Positions 27,265 through 36,395 of a DNA stretch of 64,000 bases are shown here, piece after piece. Source of the stretch: Colwellia psychrerythraea (GTDB lineage: Bacteria; Pseudomonadota; Gammaproteobacteria; Enterobacterales; Alteromonadaceae); the NCBI RefSeq assembly GCF_000764185.1, contig NZ_JQEC01000054.1, positions 62,001 to 126,000 on the forward strand, given 5' to 3'. The notes beneath the pieces are model-generated. The model did no database searches. It had not been told where the DNA came from and saw only the letters and a list, made by a program, of their open reading frames with translations. Every line of letters begins with the position of its first letter. The stretch's first letter is position 1. The translations under genes were made by a program, and so were the position numbers.

Positions 27265-28254
27265 TTGTTAAAATGTAATTGGATTATTCCAGTCATCTTA
27301 TTGACGACAATCACGGCCTGCAAGCCTGTAACGCAAAAACCATTAGCGCGCTGGCAACAAGCTGCTGAAGGTGCTTATGCTGGTCAGATTTCAAGTGATG
27401 CCAAATTTTCGGTGGTTTCGTCAATTCATCATGGTTTGAGTGTATGGGATTTAACCAAGCATGAGCGACTTTATAATTGGTCGCAAGAGCAAAACACCAG
27501 TGACAATTTAGTACTCACCATTGATATTAGTGAGAACGCTAGTCATGTATTAACGGCTAATAGAAATAACTTTGCACTATGGAATTTACAATCTGGTAAG
27601 TCTGAAGGTTACTGGCGAGTACGTGAGTCTCACATCAGAGATATTGCTATTAGCAATGGAGGTGATTACTTACTTATTGGCAAAAGTAACGCTACCGTAG
27701 TTCATGTTGCTGTTGATACCGGTAGACGCTTAGAATTTTTAGGTCACAAAGAAAAAATAAACTCTGTAGATATGCTACCTAATGGCCGCGTGGCTATGTC
27801 AGGTGGTAACGATTTCACCGCCTATGTATGGGATACACAATCAGGACAAGTGGTTTATCAATTTAACCATAGCTCGCGGGTATCAAAAGTGGCCTTAGAT
27901 GCAAGAGGTCGGTATGCCTTTTCTGCTGACAGTATGAAAGCGGCTTACATTTGGGACTTAAAAACAGGTAAACGCATTAGTGCCTTACAAGGGACAAAAC
28001 GCCATGAAGTATTTAGTACCGTGCGTTTTTCACCCGATGGAAAAACTATGATCACTGGTGCAGCCACCAAAAAAGTCAGTGTTTGGGATATTGCCACAGG
28101 CAAACGCCTTGCGCATTGGTTTGTTACCCCTAAAGAAGCAAAAAGACCTACTGGTGCGGTTGTGTATAGCGTCGCATTTGGCGATAATAAGGATCTATTA
28201 ACGATAAGCTCATCAGGATATGTTGAATCATGGCCAATGCCGAAATTACCTTAA
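27265..28254 (+). CDS. WD40-repeat lipoprotein
   Basis: 329 residues from a TTG start; the only nearby ATG is out of frame and followed at once by a stop. The signal peptide ends in the lipobox TTITAC (Cys 19). The rest is about six or seven WD40-like blades (for example MSGGNDFTAYVWDTQSGQ, FSPDGKTMITGA, KKVSVWDIATGK), predicting a beta-propeller scaffold anchored in the envelope. It overlaps slyX by 25 bases, so they are translationally linked. Function unknown; location next to fkpA suggests envelope protein quality control, which is inference. Confidence 0.85.
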   Translation: MLKCNWIIPVILLTTITACKPVTQKPLARWQQAAEGAYAGQISSDAKFSVVSSIHHGLSVWDLTKHERLYNWSQEQNTSDNLVLTIDISENASHVLTANRNNFALWNLQSGKSEGYWRVRESHIRDIAISNGGDYLLIGKSNATVVHVAVDTGRRLEFLGHKEKINSVDMLPNGRVAMSGGNDFTAYVWDTQSGQVVYQFNHSSRVSKVALDARGRYAFSADSMKAAYIWDLKTGKRISALQGTKRHEVFSTVRFSPDGKTMITGAATKKVSVWDIATGKRLAHWFVTPKEAKRPTGAVVYSVAFGDNKDLLTISSSGYVESWPMPKLP

Positions 28255-28493
28255 GCGCTCACAACCCGAATGTTAACTATGTTCAACAACTAGAAGAACG
28301 TGTTGACGCCCTAGAATCGCGTAATGTTTTTCAAGATGATGTTATTGATCAGTTAAGTGAAGAGCTAGCTGCCCATCAACATGAAATTTCTGATCTAAAA
28401 CATCAAATTCAATTGGTTGCTAATCGCCTTAAAGATGCTGGCAGCTTATCAGGTGATGCCGAGGAAGTTGAACCACCACCGCCGCATTATTAA
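28230..28493 (+). CDS. slyX: SlyX family coiled-coil protein
   Basis: 87 residues. A coiled coil (YVQQLEERVDALESRNVFQD and DQLSEELAAHQHEISDLKHQ) fills residues about 17-65 and the C-terminus is the family hallmark PPPPHY. SlyX function is unknown. The start lies inside the end of the WD40 gene in another frame. The pairing with fkpA is conserved in enteric bacteria. Confidence 0.93.
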   Translation: MANAEITLSAHNPNVNYVQQLEERVDALESRNVFQDDVIDQLSEELAAHQHEISDLKHQIQLVANRLKDAGSLSGDAEEVEPPPPHY

Positions 28494-28639
28494 TGCCTAG
28501 ATAACTAAGCCTAAATTATATCTAACTTAAAGAATTATCCACGAGTTTACTTGTCGATAATCCAGAAAAATCATAAAACTTCAGTGCATGGTGCTTCGAT
28601 CCGAGACTTTGAAGATGATAAGAAATAAAGGGTATGCGA

Positions 28640-28843
28640 TTAAGGTTTAAACACACCAATAACTTGCTCGTTTACACGAACTACCTCTTCAACTTGTGCT
28701 TCAGTTTGCACCATTTGCTCACCACAACTTACACATGTCACTTTTTCCACGTTATTTTCTTTAGTTAGTGCCATGGTATCCATCGCTTTACATTTTGGAC
28801 AAACTGCGCCGGCGATAAACCTCTTTTTTAAAGCTTTGTTCAT
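28640..28843 (-). CDS. yheV: YheV family zinc-ribbon-like protein
   Basis: 67 residues with CPKC near residue 15 and CVSC near residue 37, four cysteines that can form a zinc ribbon. Matches the small YheV (DUF2387) family, found near slyX and yheS in many gammaproteobacteria. Function unknown. Confidence 0.88.
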   Translation of the reverse strand: MNKALKKRFIAGAVCPKCKAMDTMALTKENNVEKVTCVSCGEQMVQTEAQVEEVVRVNEQVIGVFKP

Positions 28844-29043
28844 TTTTATATACTACTTATGTTTGATGACTGCTGAACTTCAGTGATAACTTTCAACATG
28901 AAAGACCAACAAGCTCGACATAAAATCCAGAATTATAGTTATTTTACCTTGAATAGTGGTCATAGGAAAAGCGACAATGCACCTGCATTTTTTTAGTGGG
29001 TATTATGAATACCATACTATGCCATTTTATCGAGGAAGTACCA

Positions 29044-30969
29044 TTGATTATCGCCACAGACCTAAGTTTAGATAGAGGGGCTAAAAACCTAATAAAATCA
29101 TCTAGCTTTACTATTCACCCTAACCATAAAGTTGGCTTAGTCGGCAGTAATGGCTGTGGTAAATCTTCTCTGTTCGCCGCGCTTCTAGGTGAGTTATCTC
29201 CTGACTCAGGTGATTTAGCTATGCCGACAAGTTGGGATATTGCCACGGTAAGACAGGAAACCCCTTCTTTAGAGCAAAGCGCTCTTGATTACGTTATGGA
29301 TGGCGATACAGAATTTCGTCAATTAGAGCACGAGCTTGAACAAGCTCGTATTACTGATAACGGCAATCTTGAAGCCACTATTATCAACAAAATTGATACC
29401 ATCAACGGCTATAGTTTACCTGCTCGTGCGGGTGAGTTATTACATGGTTTAGGCTTTTTACAGTCGCAGCTTGCTAATCCAGTGAAAGATTTCTCTGGTG
29501 GTTGGCGCATGCGCTTAAACTTGGCGCAAGCATTAATATCTCGTGCTGATTTATTATTACTCGATGAACCGACCAACCATTTAGATTTAGATGCCGTTAT
29601 ATGGCTACAACGCTGGTTAAAGCGTTTCACTGGCACCTTAGTGCTGATTTCACATGACAGAGACTTCCTAGATACGGTTATTGGCCAAATACTACATATT
29701 GAACACCAACGCGCTAAATTATACAGCGGCAACTATACAGCCTTTGAACGCCAGCGCCGTGAACATTTAGCACAGCAAGATGCACAATATCAAAAGCAAC
29801 AAAAAGAAGCGGCACACCTAACAGCATTTGTTGATCGTTTCCGTGCTAAAGCCAGTAAAGCCAAACAAGCACAAAGTCGATTAAAGCGCTTAGAAAAATT
29901 ACCCGATTTAGCACCAGCACATGTTGATAGCCAATTCACTTTCAGTTTTGAAGAGCCAGAAAGCTTGCCTTATCCGCTATTATCACTCGATAAAAGTGAA
30001 TGTGGTTACCCTAAATCTGACCATAGTGAGCAAGTCACTATTTTAAATGATGTTGGTTTAACGTTAGTACCTGGCAGCCGTATTGGTTTATTGGGCAGAA
30101 ATGGCGCCGGTAAATCAACCTTGATAAAATCCCTTGCTGGTGAGCTTGCCATACTAAATGGTGAACGTTACTGCGCACAAGATTTAAAGGTAGGTTACTT
30201 TTCTCAACATCAATTAGAACAGTTACATGCACCATCAAGCCCTGTTGATCATATTTTGCGTGCAAAACCTGCTCTGGGTGAACCACAAGCCCGTACCTTT
30301 TTAGGAAAGTTCGGCTTTAGTGGTGACCAAGCCTTGTCACAAGTTTCTACCATGTCTGGTGGTGAAAAAGCGCGCTTAGTACTGGCCTTGATTGTTTTAG
30401 AGAAGCCACAGTTACTACTGCTCGATGAGCCAACCAACCATTTAGATTTAGAAATGCGCCAAGCATTAGTGATGGCCCTACAAGACTTTGGCGGCGCCAT
30501 TATTTTGATTGCCCATGATAGATTTTTATTAGAATCTTGTGTAGATGAATTTTATCTGGTCGCCAACGGCCGAGTCAGTGATTTCAGCGGTGATATTGAT
30601 GATTATCAGCAGTGGCTTAATGATGATAAAAAGCAAACATTAAAGTCGGTAAAAAGTGCAGAGTTAAATACAGATAAAGGTTTAGATAAAAAACAATTAC
30701 GCCAACAACAAGCCGAATTGAGAAAAAAATCGGCGCCGTTGCGCAAAGAAGCAGACAAATTAGAGAAAAAAATCCATCAATGGCAAGAAGAGTTAACAAA
30801 AGTCGAAGCGTTATTAAGTGACAGTGATATTTACCAAGCAGAGCGTAAAAGCGAATTGACAGACTTACTGAAGAAACAAGCTAAATTGAAAGGTGATATT
30901 GAAGAAAATGAGATGGATTGGCTTGAACTTGCCGAGCAGATTGAGGAAATGATGTCTGTTTCAAGTTAG
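29044..30969 (+). CDS. yheS: ABC-F ATPase YheS
   Basis: 641 residues from the TTG at 29044, which has GAGGAAG 6 bases upstream and gives the conserved N-terminus MIIATDLSLDRG; the longer GTG start at 28996 adds 16 unlikely residues. Two ATPase domains: Walker A GSNGCGKSS and GRNGAGKST, signatures FSGGW and MSGGEK, Walker B LLLLDEPTNHLDL twice, with the linker at about 235-320 and a charged coiled coil from about 525. ABC-F proteins act on ribosomes. It is a soluble protein, and no permease gene is nearby. Confidence 0.95.
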   Translation: MIIATDLSLDRGAKNLIKSSSFTIHPNHKVGLVGSNGCGKSSLFAALLGELSPDSGDLAMPTSWDIATVRQETPSLEQSALDYVMDGDTEFRQLEHELEQARITDNGNLEATIINKIDTINGYSLPARAGELLHGLGFLQSQLANPVKDFSGGWRMRLNLAQALISRADLLLLDEPTNHLDLDAVIWLQRWLKRFTGTLVLISHDRDFLDTVIGQILHIEHQRAKLYSGNYTAFERQRREHLAQQDAQYQKQQKEAAHLTAFVDRFRAKASKAKQAQSRLKRLEKLPDLAPAHVDSQFTFSFEEPESLPYPLLSLDKSECGYPKSDHSEQVTILNDVGLTLVPGSRIGLLGRNGAGKSTLIKSLAGELAILNGERYCAQDLKVGYFSQHQLEQLHAPSSPVDHILRAKPALGEPQARTFLGKFGFSGDQALSQVSTMSGGEKARLVLALIVLEKPQLLLLDEPTNHLDLEMRQALVMALQDFGGAIILIAHDRFLLESCVDEFYLVANGRVSDFSGDIDDYQQWLNDDKKQTLKSVKSAELNTDKGLDKKQLRQQQAELRKKSAPLRKEADKLEKKIHQWQEELTKVEALLSDSDIYQAERKSELTDLLKKQAKLKGDIEENEMDWLELAEQIEEMMSVSS

Positions 30970-30990
30970 CTTCAAAAGGAATATACACAT

Positions 30991-31016
30991 AAGTGCTTTT
31001 CGGCCGAAGAGCACTT
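30991..31016 (+). terminator. yheS: Terminator after yheS
   Basis: AAGTGCTTTTC / GAAGAGCACTT hairpin with a GGCC loop, followed by TTT; about 22 bases past the stop. Confidence 0.75.
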
Positions 31017-31212
31017 TTCAGTCCATAATAACTCTTTTAATAGCGTTAAAACCCTTTCAATACTCCCATACATAATAGCTATCGATAATATCGACAAAGA
31101 ACAAATGATCATAGAAGTAAAAATTATATTCTGAAAAAACAGTTCTTTAATGTTACTAGCATAAGTTCTAAGCTACACTTATTCATAGTAATTCAGCCGA
31201 CCAAGGAAATTT

Positions 31213-31989
31213 ATGTTCTCCAAAGCCAATGCTAACTTTAAAAAGATTTTTAATATCAAGGTAACTATTCCTACCATACTCCTGCTAGCTAGCTTTTCAG
31301 CTATTAGTCAGGGTAATGACCTTGAACAGGGTATTTATGAATTAAACCGTGGAGAATTCCAAGCAGCTATCGCGCAGTTTCGTCCGCTAGTAAGTGAAGG
31401 ATATGCTCCTGCCCAATATCAAATGGCTTTGGTTTATCAGCACGGTTACTCTGTACCTAAAGATGCCATGCAAGCTCTTGAGTTATTACAGCTTTCTGCG
31501 GCACAAAACTATCCCGATGCTCAATTTGAATTAGCTTTAATTTACTCTGAGGGTAAGCTGGTAAAACAAGATCTGAAAAAGGCTTTTGATTTAACCCATA
31601 TGGCTGCGAAAAAAGGCTTAGCAAGTGCTCAATTTAACTTAGCCGTTATGTATGCTAACGGCTCGGGGATAAAGCAAGATGACTTTAAAGCATCACGTTG
31701 GTATAAAAGCGCTGCCAATCAAAACTATGCACTTGCTCAATATAATTTAGCCCTACTCTATAGCGAAGGTAAAGGCGTAGAAAAAAGTACGGAGCTGTCT
31801 TTTGTTTGGAATACCATAGCATCTTGGAATGGTTACCCTGATGCTGAACAAAGTCGTTTAATGGATGAAAGGGACTTATCTAAAAAGAAAATTGAAAATA
31901 ACATCGACACCGCAAATAAAATTTATCAAAATATTAGAGAGCAGCAAAAAATCAAAGCAAAAATGGCAGAAAAACAGCGCTTCTATTGA
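31213..31989 (+). CDS. Secreted Sel1-like repeat protein
   Basis: 258 residues. N-terminal hydrophobic segment about 17-33 acts as a signal peptide or anchor. Four to five Sel1-like repeats fill about 40-205 (YAPAQYQMALVYQHGYSVPK, YPDAQFELALIYSEG, LASAQFNLAVMYANGSG, YALAQYNLALLYSEGKG). The tail is charged and helical. Sel1 proteins are adaptor scaffolds; the partner is unknown. AAGGA lies before the ATG. Confidence 0.88.
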   Translation: MFSKANANFKKIFNIKVTIPTILLLASFSAISQGNDLEQGIYELNRGEFQAAIAQFRPLVSEGYAPAQYQMALVYQHGYSVPKDAMQALELLQLSAAQNYPDAQFELALIYSEGKLVKQDLKKAFDLTHMAAKKGLASAQFNLAVMYANGSGIKQDDFKASRWYKSAANQNYALAQYNLALLYSEGKGVEKSTELSFVWNTIASWNGYPDAEQSRLMDERDLSKKKIENNIDTANKIYQNIREQQKIKAKMAEKQRFY

Positions 31990-32067
31990 TCTAAATCAGC
32001 TTAGTTATTGGGCGACTAAATTACACTAGGTATATCAATAATTACCTAGAAAATTATGGAGCTCAAT

Positions 32068-32205
32068 ATGAACTTATTATCAATGATAGCTAACGATCCT
32101 GTAGTGATGTTCTCTTTTGGTGGTTTAGCTATTCTGCTAGCTATTTCTGCTTATTATGTTTATTACTTTCTCAAACATATTCAAGACGATAGTAAAGGCC
32201 GCTAA
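32068..32205 (+). CDS. Small single-span membrane protein (DUF3149-like)
   Basis: 45 residues: a short N-terminus MNLLSMIANDP, one membrane helix (about 13-35) ending in YYVYYFLKHI, then a hydrophilic tail. GGAG is 6 bases before the ATG. The pattern is like small DUF3149-type proteins common in Alteromonadales; function unknown. Confidence 0.75.
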   Translation: MNLLSMIANDPVVMFSFGGLAILLAISAYYVYYFLKHIQDDSKGR

Positions 32206-32259
32206 ATTAGTCTCCTAAAACCAAAAATAATGTCCCACTAAGACACGCTAAATAGTACG

Positions 32260-32287
32260 CTATTGCTATACTACTATGTAGCAATAG
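32260..32287 (+). promoter_or_regulatory. Hairpin in the leader of the flagellin-like gene
   Basis: Perfect 9-base arms CTATTGCTA / TAGCAATAG with a 10-base loop, ending 20 bases before the ATG at 32308 and 12 bases before the RBS. It could control translation or be a binding site; no T run follows. Confidence 0.4.
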
Positions 32288-32307
32288 TTAGTCTGTAGAG
32301 GTGGAGT

Positions 32308-32994
32308 ATGTTATCAGTCAATAAGTCATCCGCAAGCTTAAGCTTTATTGAAAAGCTCAGTCAGCAACGTGAAGAGTTAGCTGAAAAGATCGCCTCTGGC
32401 AAGCGTATTAATAAAGCCGCTGATGATGCTGCGGGTTTTCAAATAGCTAACCGACTTACCAGCCAAGTTAATCAAAACCAACAACTGAGCTTTAACGCCC
32501 AAGATCAAGCCAATATAAACAATATTGAAGCTGGCGCCTTATCGGCAATTAATGATGGTTTATTACGTGCACAAGAGCTATCGATTCAATCAGGCAACCC
32601 AATTTATAGCGGTGATGCTATACAAGGTGAATTAGATCAGATTACTGAACAAATAAATACCCTTGCCAGTGATGTTTTAGGTCAAGACAACTTTATTAGT
32701 GGTCTTGATGCCAGTAACCCGGCAGCAACTCAAGCCATACTTGAAGACACATCAACCTTAGTGAATGACAGTGCCAGTGCTTTAGGCGCTGAAACAAATG
32801 CGCTTGTTAGCCAAGTTGACACTTACCAAACCAGTATTATCAATGTTAGTGCTTCGCGATCTCGTATTGAAGACACAGACTTTGCCGCAGTTACTGGTGA
32901 GCTAGAGAAAAATGAAATACTTTTACAAAGTGCCATCATCACTAAGAAAAATGAAGAAGAGCGTAAAGGCATACTCTTTAATAAATTAGTATAG
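32308..32994 (+). CDS. Short flagellin-like protein
   Basis: 228 residues, less than most flagellins. The N-terminal rod domain is clear (IASGKRINKAADDAAGFQIA at about residues 32-51, then an N-terminal flagellin helix with NNIEAGALSAINDGLLRAQE). The C-terminal part (about 165-228) has the helix YQTSIINVSASRSRIEDTDF seen in C-terminal flagellin domains, but ends IITKKNEEERKGILFNKLV instead of the usual LSLL-type D0 end. The variable D2/D3 region is essentially absent. No other flagellar gene is in the window. It may be a cap, hook-junction or decayed paralogue. GGTGGAG is a strong RBS. Confidence 0.8.
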   Translation: MLSVNKSSASLSFIEKLSQQREELAEKIASGKRINKAADDAAGFQIANRLTSQVNQNQQLSFNAQDQANINNIEAGALSAINDGLLRAQELSIQSGNPIYSGDAIQGELDQITEQINTLASDVLGQDNFISGLDASNPAATQAILEDTSTLVNDSASALGAETNALVSQVDTYQTSIINVSASRSRIEDTDFAAVTGELEKNEILLQSAIITKKNEEERKGILFNKLV

Positions 32995-33055
32995 AGCAAT
33001 ACTACAATTCAGCGGTACAATGGTGATCCATAACTTACCATACTGAAGATCCTTT

Positions 33056-33292
33056 ATGATTATCCCCCTTGAGCAACTGTCCAATGAAACCTTGAACGCG
33101 ATTATTGAAGACTTTATTTTACGTGAAGGAACAGAGTACGGCGCAGAAGATATTAGTAAACAAGCTAAGATTACCCAAGTGAAAAGGCAGCTTGAACAAG
33201 GCAGTGCGGTATTGGTTTATTCCGAATTGCATGAAAGTGTCAATATATTACCTAACGACCAATTTAAAGAGGGTATGGAAGAACAGGTTTAA
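33056..33292 (+). CDS. yheU: YheU family protein (UPF0270)
   Basis: 78 residues. Very close in pattern to E. coli YheU: MIIPLEQLSNETLNAIIEDF, FILREGTEYG, VKRQLEQG, SELHESVNI. Function unknown. It belongs to the yhe set of genes near slyX and yheS in enteric bacteria. Confidence 0.93.
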   Translation: MIIPLEQLSNETLNAIIEDFILREGTEYGAEDISKQAKITQVKRQLEQGSAVLVYSELHESVNILPNDQFKEGMEEQV

Positions 33293-33379
33293 GCTGATTT
33301 CATATTAACAGGCATTTACCCTGCTTCATCTATAATAAGAACAAACCTTACCTAATATATAGACGATGCAAACTTGATT

Positions 33380-34144
33380 ATGAACATATTCAATACGCTT
33401 AAGTTATTAATTTTTTATTCTACTCTCATTCCTCTTGCTGTCTTCGCTGACAATAAAGCTAACTTAATTATTAGTTATGGCGATCATAACTCGGCGCCCT
33501 ATGCCATTGAGAAAGGTGAGCAACTGTCAGCAGGCATCATCAAAGACATTGCCACAGAAATTGCTGGTGAACTAGATATTACTATCACATTTGCCAAAAC
33601 GCCACGAAAGCGAATAGAGCGCTATTTAGAAAGCAATACCATTCATGTAGAATTAATCACCAGTCCCGCTTGGCTAAGTAATAGTGAGAAGCTCCAGTGG
33701 AGTGAAACAATTTTTATTGAAAGGGATATTATGGTGGTAAAAGCAGACAATCCTAAACAATATAATGGTTTAGTAGATTTTAGAGGCATGATTATTGGCA
33801 CTATTCGAGGTTATAAATACCCCAAGTTGCAGCCCTTTTTTGATAAAGATTATTTTATCCGTTATGACGTCAGTAATTTAAATGTTAACTTTATTCGTTT
33901 AGAACTCGATAGAATAGACGCTCTTGTTGATGCTGACATTCTGATCAACTACCAATTAATGCAAAACAAAAATTCTCACATTTTTAAAGTACTGCCACTT
34001 ACGGTTAGCCAGCAAAATATTCGAGCTGCTTTATCACCTAATGCGCCTGTTACGATCAATCAATTTAATCAAGCCTTAAAGAAATTAAAAGACCAAGGGG
34101 TAATTGCCGCGATTTTAAAAAAGTATTACATCGATGTACGTTGA
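33380..34144 (+). CDS. Periplasmic solute-binding family 3-like protein
   Basis: 254 residues from the ATG at 33380; a TTG two codons earlier is in frame but adds little. A signal peptide (MNIFNTLKLLIFYSTLIPLA...) ends before DNKAN. The rest fits a type II periplasmic-binding fold (SBP_bac_3: ISYGDHNSAPYAIEKGEQ at the start; LINYQLM; NQFNQALKKLKDQGVIAAIL at the end). No transporter genes are adjacent, which is common for orphan members in Alteromonadales. Ligand unknown. Confidence 0.83.
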   Translation: MNIFNTLKLLIFYSTLIPLAVFADNKANLIISYGDHNSAPYAIEKGEQLSAGIIKDIATEIAGELDITITFAKTPRKRIERYLESNTIHVELITSPAWLSNSEKLQWSETIFIERDIMVVKADNPKQYNGLVDFRGMIIGTIRGYKYPKLQPFFDKDYFIRYDVSNLNVNFIRLELDRIDALVDADILINYQLMQNKNSHIFKVLPLTVSQQNIRAALSPNAPVTINQFNQALKKLKDQGVIAAILKKYYIDVR

Positions 34145-34150
34145 CCCATA

Positions 34151-34178
34151 AAAAACCAGTGACTTAGCACTGGTTTTT
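34151..34178. terminator. Bidirectional terminator
   Basis: Perfect 11-base arms AAAAACCAGTG / CACTGGTTTTT with a 6-base loop, between the convergent binding-protein gene and the DUF1338 gene. Confidence 0.9.
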
Positions 34179-34225
34179 AATTTTGAGTCTTCAACAATGA
34201 TTAGTAACTCACATTACGGCTTTAT

Positions 34226-35026
34226 TTAGCCTTTAACATTAGTACTATCAAAAATTTTATCTGCTGATGCCGCAACAAAACCTGTATATAACTCACCATT
34301 AGCAAGTGGGTAACGTTTAGCAAACTCATAGAAACAACTTGGAATTTCCATAGTTTTATCAGTAAAAACAACAGGGGCTTTATCGGCAAGTGTTGATGAT
34401 TGCTCTAATTTCACTGCTTCATCACCTTTCACTTCACCACCATTTGTATTCAGCGCATAGCCCGCGTCTTTAAGCGTTGAGTTGACTACTTCAATGTCGT
34501 CGTAACCTTCTAAATGATTAATACTAACCGTGAAGTGGTTTGCGCGGTATCCCCATGCTGCTAACCATGCTGCATATTCACTAACGTCTAATAATGTTGC
34601 GTAGTCTTTTGAGCTAATTTCCCAAAGGCGACCAGAATAAAGAAAATCTGCACGATCACTAACGTCTTCTGGTAACTGAGCAACTAAAGCTGCGATAATA
34701 TCTTGTACTTCAACTGAGAATTCTTCAACGCGTAATTCACTAATAAATACTTTTGGCATAGTACTATCTGGATGTTCAAAATGTTTTGCATCGAGTTTTT
34801 TAGACGAAAAATCATATTGACCACATTCGGTGTAACCTAAAGCCAAAAGTCCTTTAGCTAATTGTTCGAGGTTGATTTTAGGATGATTAAAGGTACGATA
34901 AGCTACATGGTCATTAATAATATCATTGCCATTACCTAATAATTGGTGAATTTTTTTTGCTGACGGTGTTACGCTAAGGTATTGTTGCCAGATCTCATTA
35001 AAAAGTGTGGTTACTTGAGCAGCCAT
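34226..35026 (-). CDS. DUF1338 family protein (2-oxoadipate dioxygenase/decarboxylase-like)
   Basis: 266 residues. Metal-binding His candidates are in INDHVAYRTF (about residue 40) and RANHFTVSINHL (about 168); this matches the DUF1338 family, whose studied member HglS (YdcJ) turns 2-oxoadipate into 2-hydroxyglutarate using iron. This is a short form of the family, so its substrate may differ. Monocistronic, with a 485-base gap upstream. Confidence 0.82.
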   Translation of the reverse strand: MAAQVTTLFNEIWQQYLSVTPSAKKIHQLLGNGNDIINDHVAYRTFNHPKINLEQLAKGLLALGYTECGQYDFSSKKLDAKHFEHPDSTMPKVFISELRVEEFSVEVQDIIAALVAQLPEDVSDRADFLYSGRLWEISSKDYATLLDVSEYAAWLAAWGYRANHFTVSINHLEGYDDIEVVNSTLKDAGYALNTNGGEVKGDEAVKLEQSSTLADKAPVVFTDKTMEIPSCFYEFAKRYPLANGELYTGFVAASADKIFDSTNVKG

Positions 35027-35511
35027 GGTTTGTCCTCTTACTTATTGAGTAGTTTTAATTAAATAGTATTAGCTAAACTGTATTGGTTAATTAAGATTAA
35101 TTGAATATTTATAGGGTATAACTCAGGCTATTAACGTACAGTTAAAAGTATTAATACGGGTAATAGCTGAAAATAGTAGCTAGCAAAATGGTCGGGAAAA
35201 TAACAAACAGTTATTTGGCTGACAGCAGGCGCTATCCACCAAAAAAATTAGATTTGATCGATACTTTTAAAGAAGCACGGACGTTGTCCTGCTTGATGCT
35301 GAGATGTATGTGTTTTTAATACGCTTGATAACATAACTAAAACAAAATTACCTAAAAACAGTAGTACTGGAAGTGAGCTGTATATGCACTTCGATTAATA
35401 ACGCTAATTTAGCACAAATCTTACTCAAAACGAACAACTTCGTTTTGACGCTAATTTACTTGCTCACCACTGAGTATCAATATGAATTCAACTTATGAGT
35501 TTAGCTAGTTG
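35027..35511. other. Gene-free stretch between DUF1338 gene and cysQ
   Basis: 485 bases with no credible ORF. It holds a perfect 10-base hairpin (TCAAAACGAA / TTCGTTTTGA, 4-base loop, 35425-35448), flanked by the direct repeat CGCTAATTTA at 35402-35411 and 35449-35458. It may be a decayed insertion. Confidence 0.55.
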
Positions 35512-36333
35512 TTATTTATATACTTTTCTATGCGCTTTAATAATATTCTGCCAAGAAAAATTTCTCGCACCTAAACTAACAAAATCAGGGTTAAGTAAGC
35601 TTTCTCGTTTATTGTAACTTAACGGATTAAACTCACTATCAAGGATATCTCCGCCAGCTTGCTCTAAAATACACTGACTTGCCCCAGTATCCCACTCACC
35701 TGTTACGCCAATACGCAAATAACAGTCAGCACCACCTTCAGCGATAAGACAGTTTTTTAATGAGCAACTTCCCAAAGCGACATAGTCATAATCATACTCA
35801 TTATTCAAATATTGCCCCATCAGTTCCAGCTGCTGACGCCGACTGATAGCAACTTTAATACGGCGATTTTCTTCATACTGTGCAACTTTAATTGCATGGC
35901 TGGCTTGGCAATTATCTTTAAAGGCACCTAGGTTCTTTTGACCATAATAAGTAAGGCAATGATCCGGAGCATGAATAACCCCAAGCGTTGGCCAGCCATT
36001 TTCTACTAAAGCAATATTCACAGCAAAATCGCCACTACCAATAATAAATTCCCCGGTACCATCTATAGGGTCAAGCAACCAATAGCGAGACCAATCTTTT
36101 CGCTCGCTCAACTGCACAGTTCCTACTTCTTCAGAAATAATAGGGATATCAGGTGTTAGTGTTTTCAACTGGTCCATTAAAATATCATTGGCTGCGATAT
36201 CGGCGCTGGTAACAGGGCTTTCATCAGCTTTCATTTCCGCGGTATAGTTTCCCTGACGATAATATTTCATTACTTCTACGCCGGCTTTTTTGGCACTTTC
36301 TAAAGCAATATTTAGTAATTTATCTTGGTCCAT
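35512..36333 (-). CDS. cysQ: 3'(2'),5'-bisphosphate nucleotidase CysQ
   Basis: 273 residues from the ATG at 36333, which has AGAGG 8 bases upstream; a longer frame to 36396 abuts the nudE stop but lacks an RBS. Inositol-monophosphatase-fold motifs: SEEVG (metal), LLDPIDGTGEF (about 93-103) and WDTGASQCILEQAGG near the end. It removes the 3' phosphate of PAP made in sulfate assimilation. It is probably co-transcribed with nudE just upstream. Confidence 0.93.
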   Translation of the reverse strand: MDQDKLLNIALESAKKAGVEVMKYYRQGNYTAEMKADESPVTSADIAANDILMDQLKTLTPDIPIISEEVGTVQLSERKDWSRYWLLDPIDGTGEFIIGSGDFAVNIALVENGWPTLGVIHAPDHCLTYYGQKNLGAFKDNCQASHAIKVAQYEENRRIKVAISRRQQLELMGQYLNNEYDYDYVALGSCSLKNCLIAEGGADCYLRIGVTGEWDTGASQCILEQAGGDILDSEFNPLSYNKRESLLNPDFVSLGARNFSWQNIIKAHRKVYK

Positions 36334-36395
36334 CGTTATACCTCTTTCATCGTGCTTTGGTACTATACCCGTGATACGTTTCAATTCATTGAACA

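Noticed and set aside
28996-29043. GTG start for yheS
   Set aside because: Adds 16 residues not found in YheS; the TTG at 29044 has a strong GAGGAAG and gives the conserved N-terminus.
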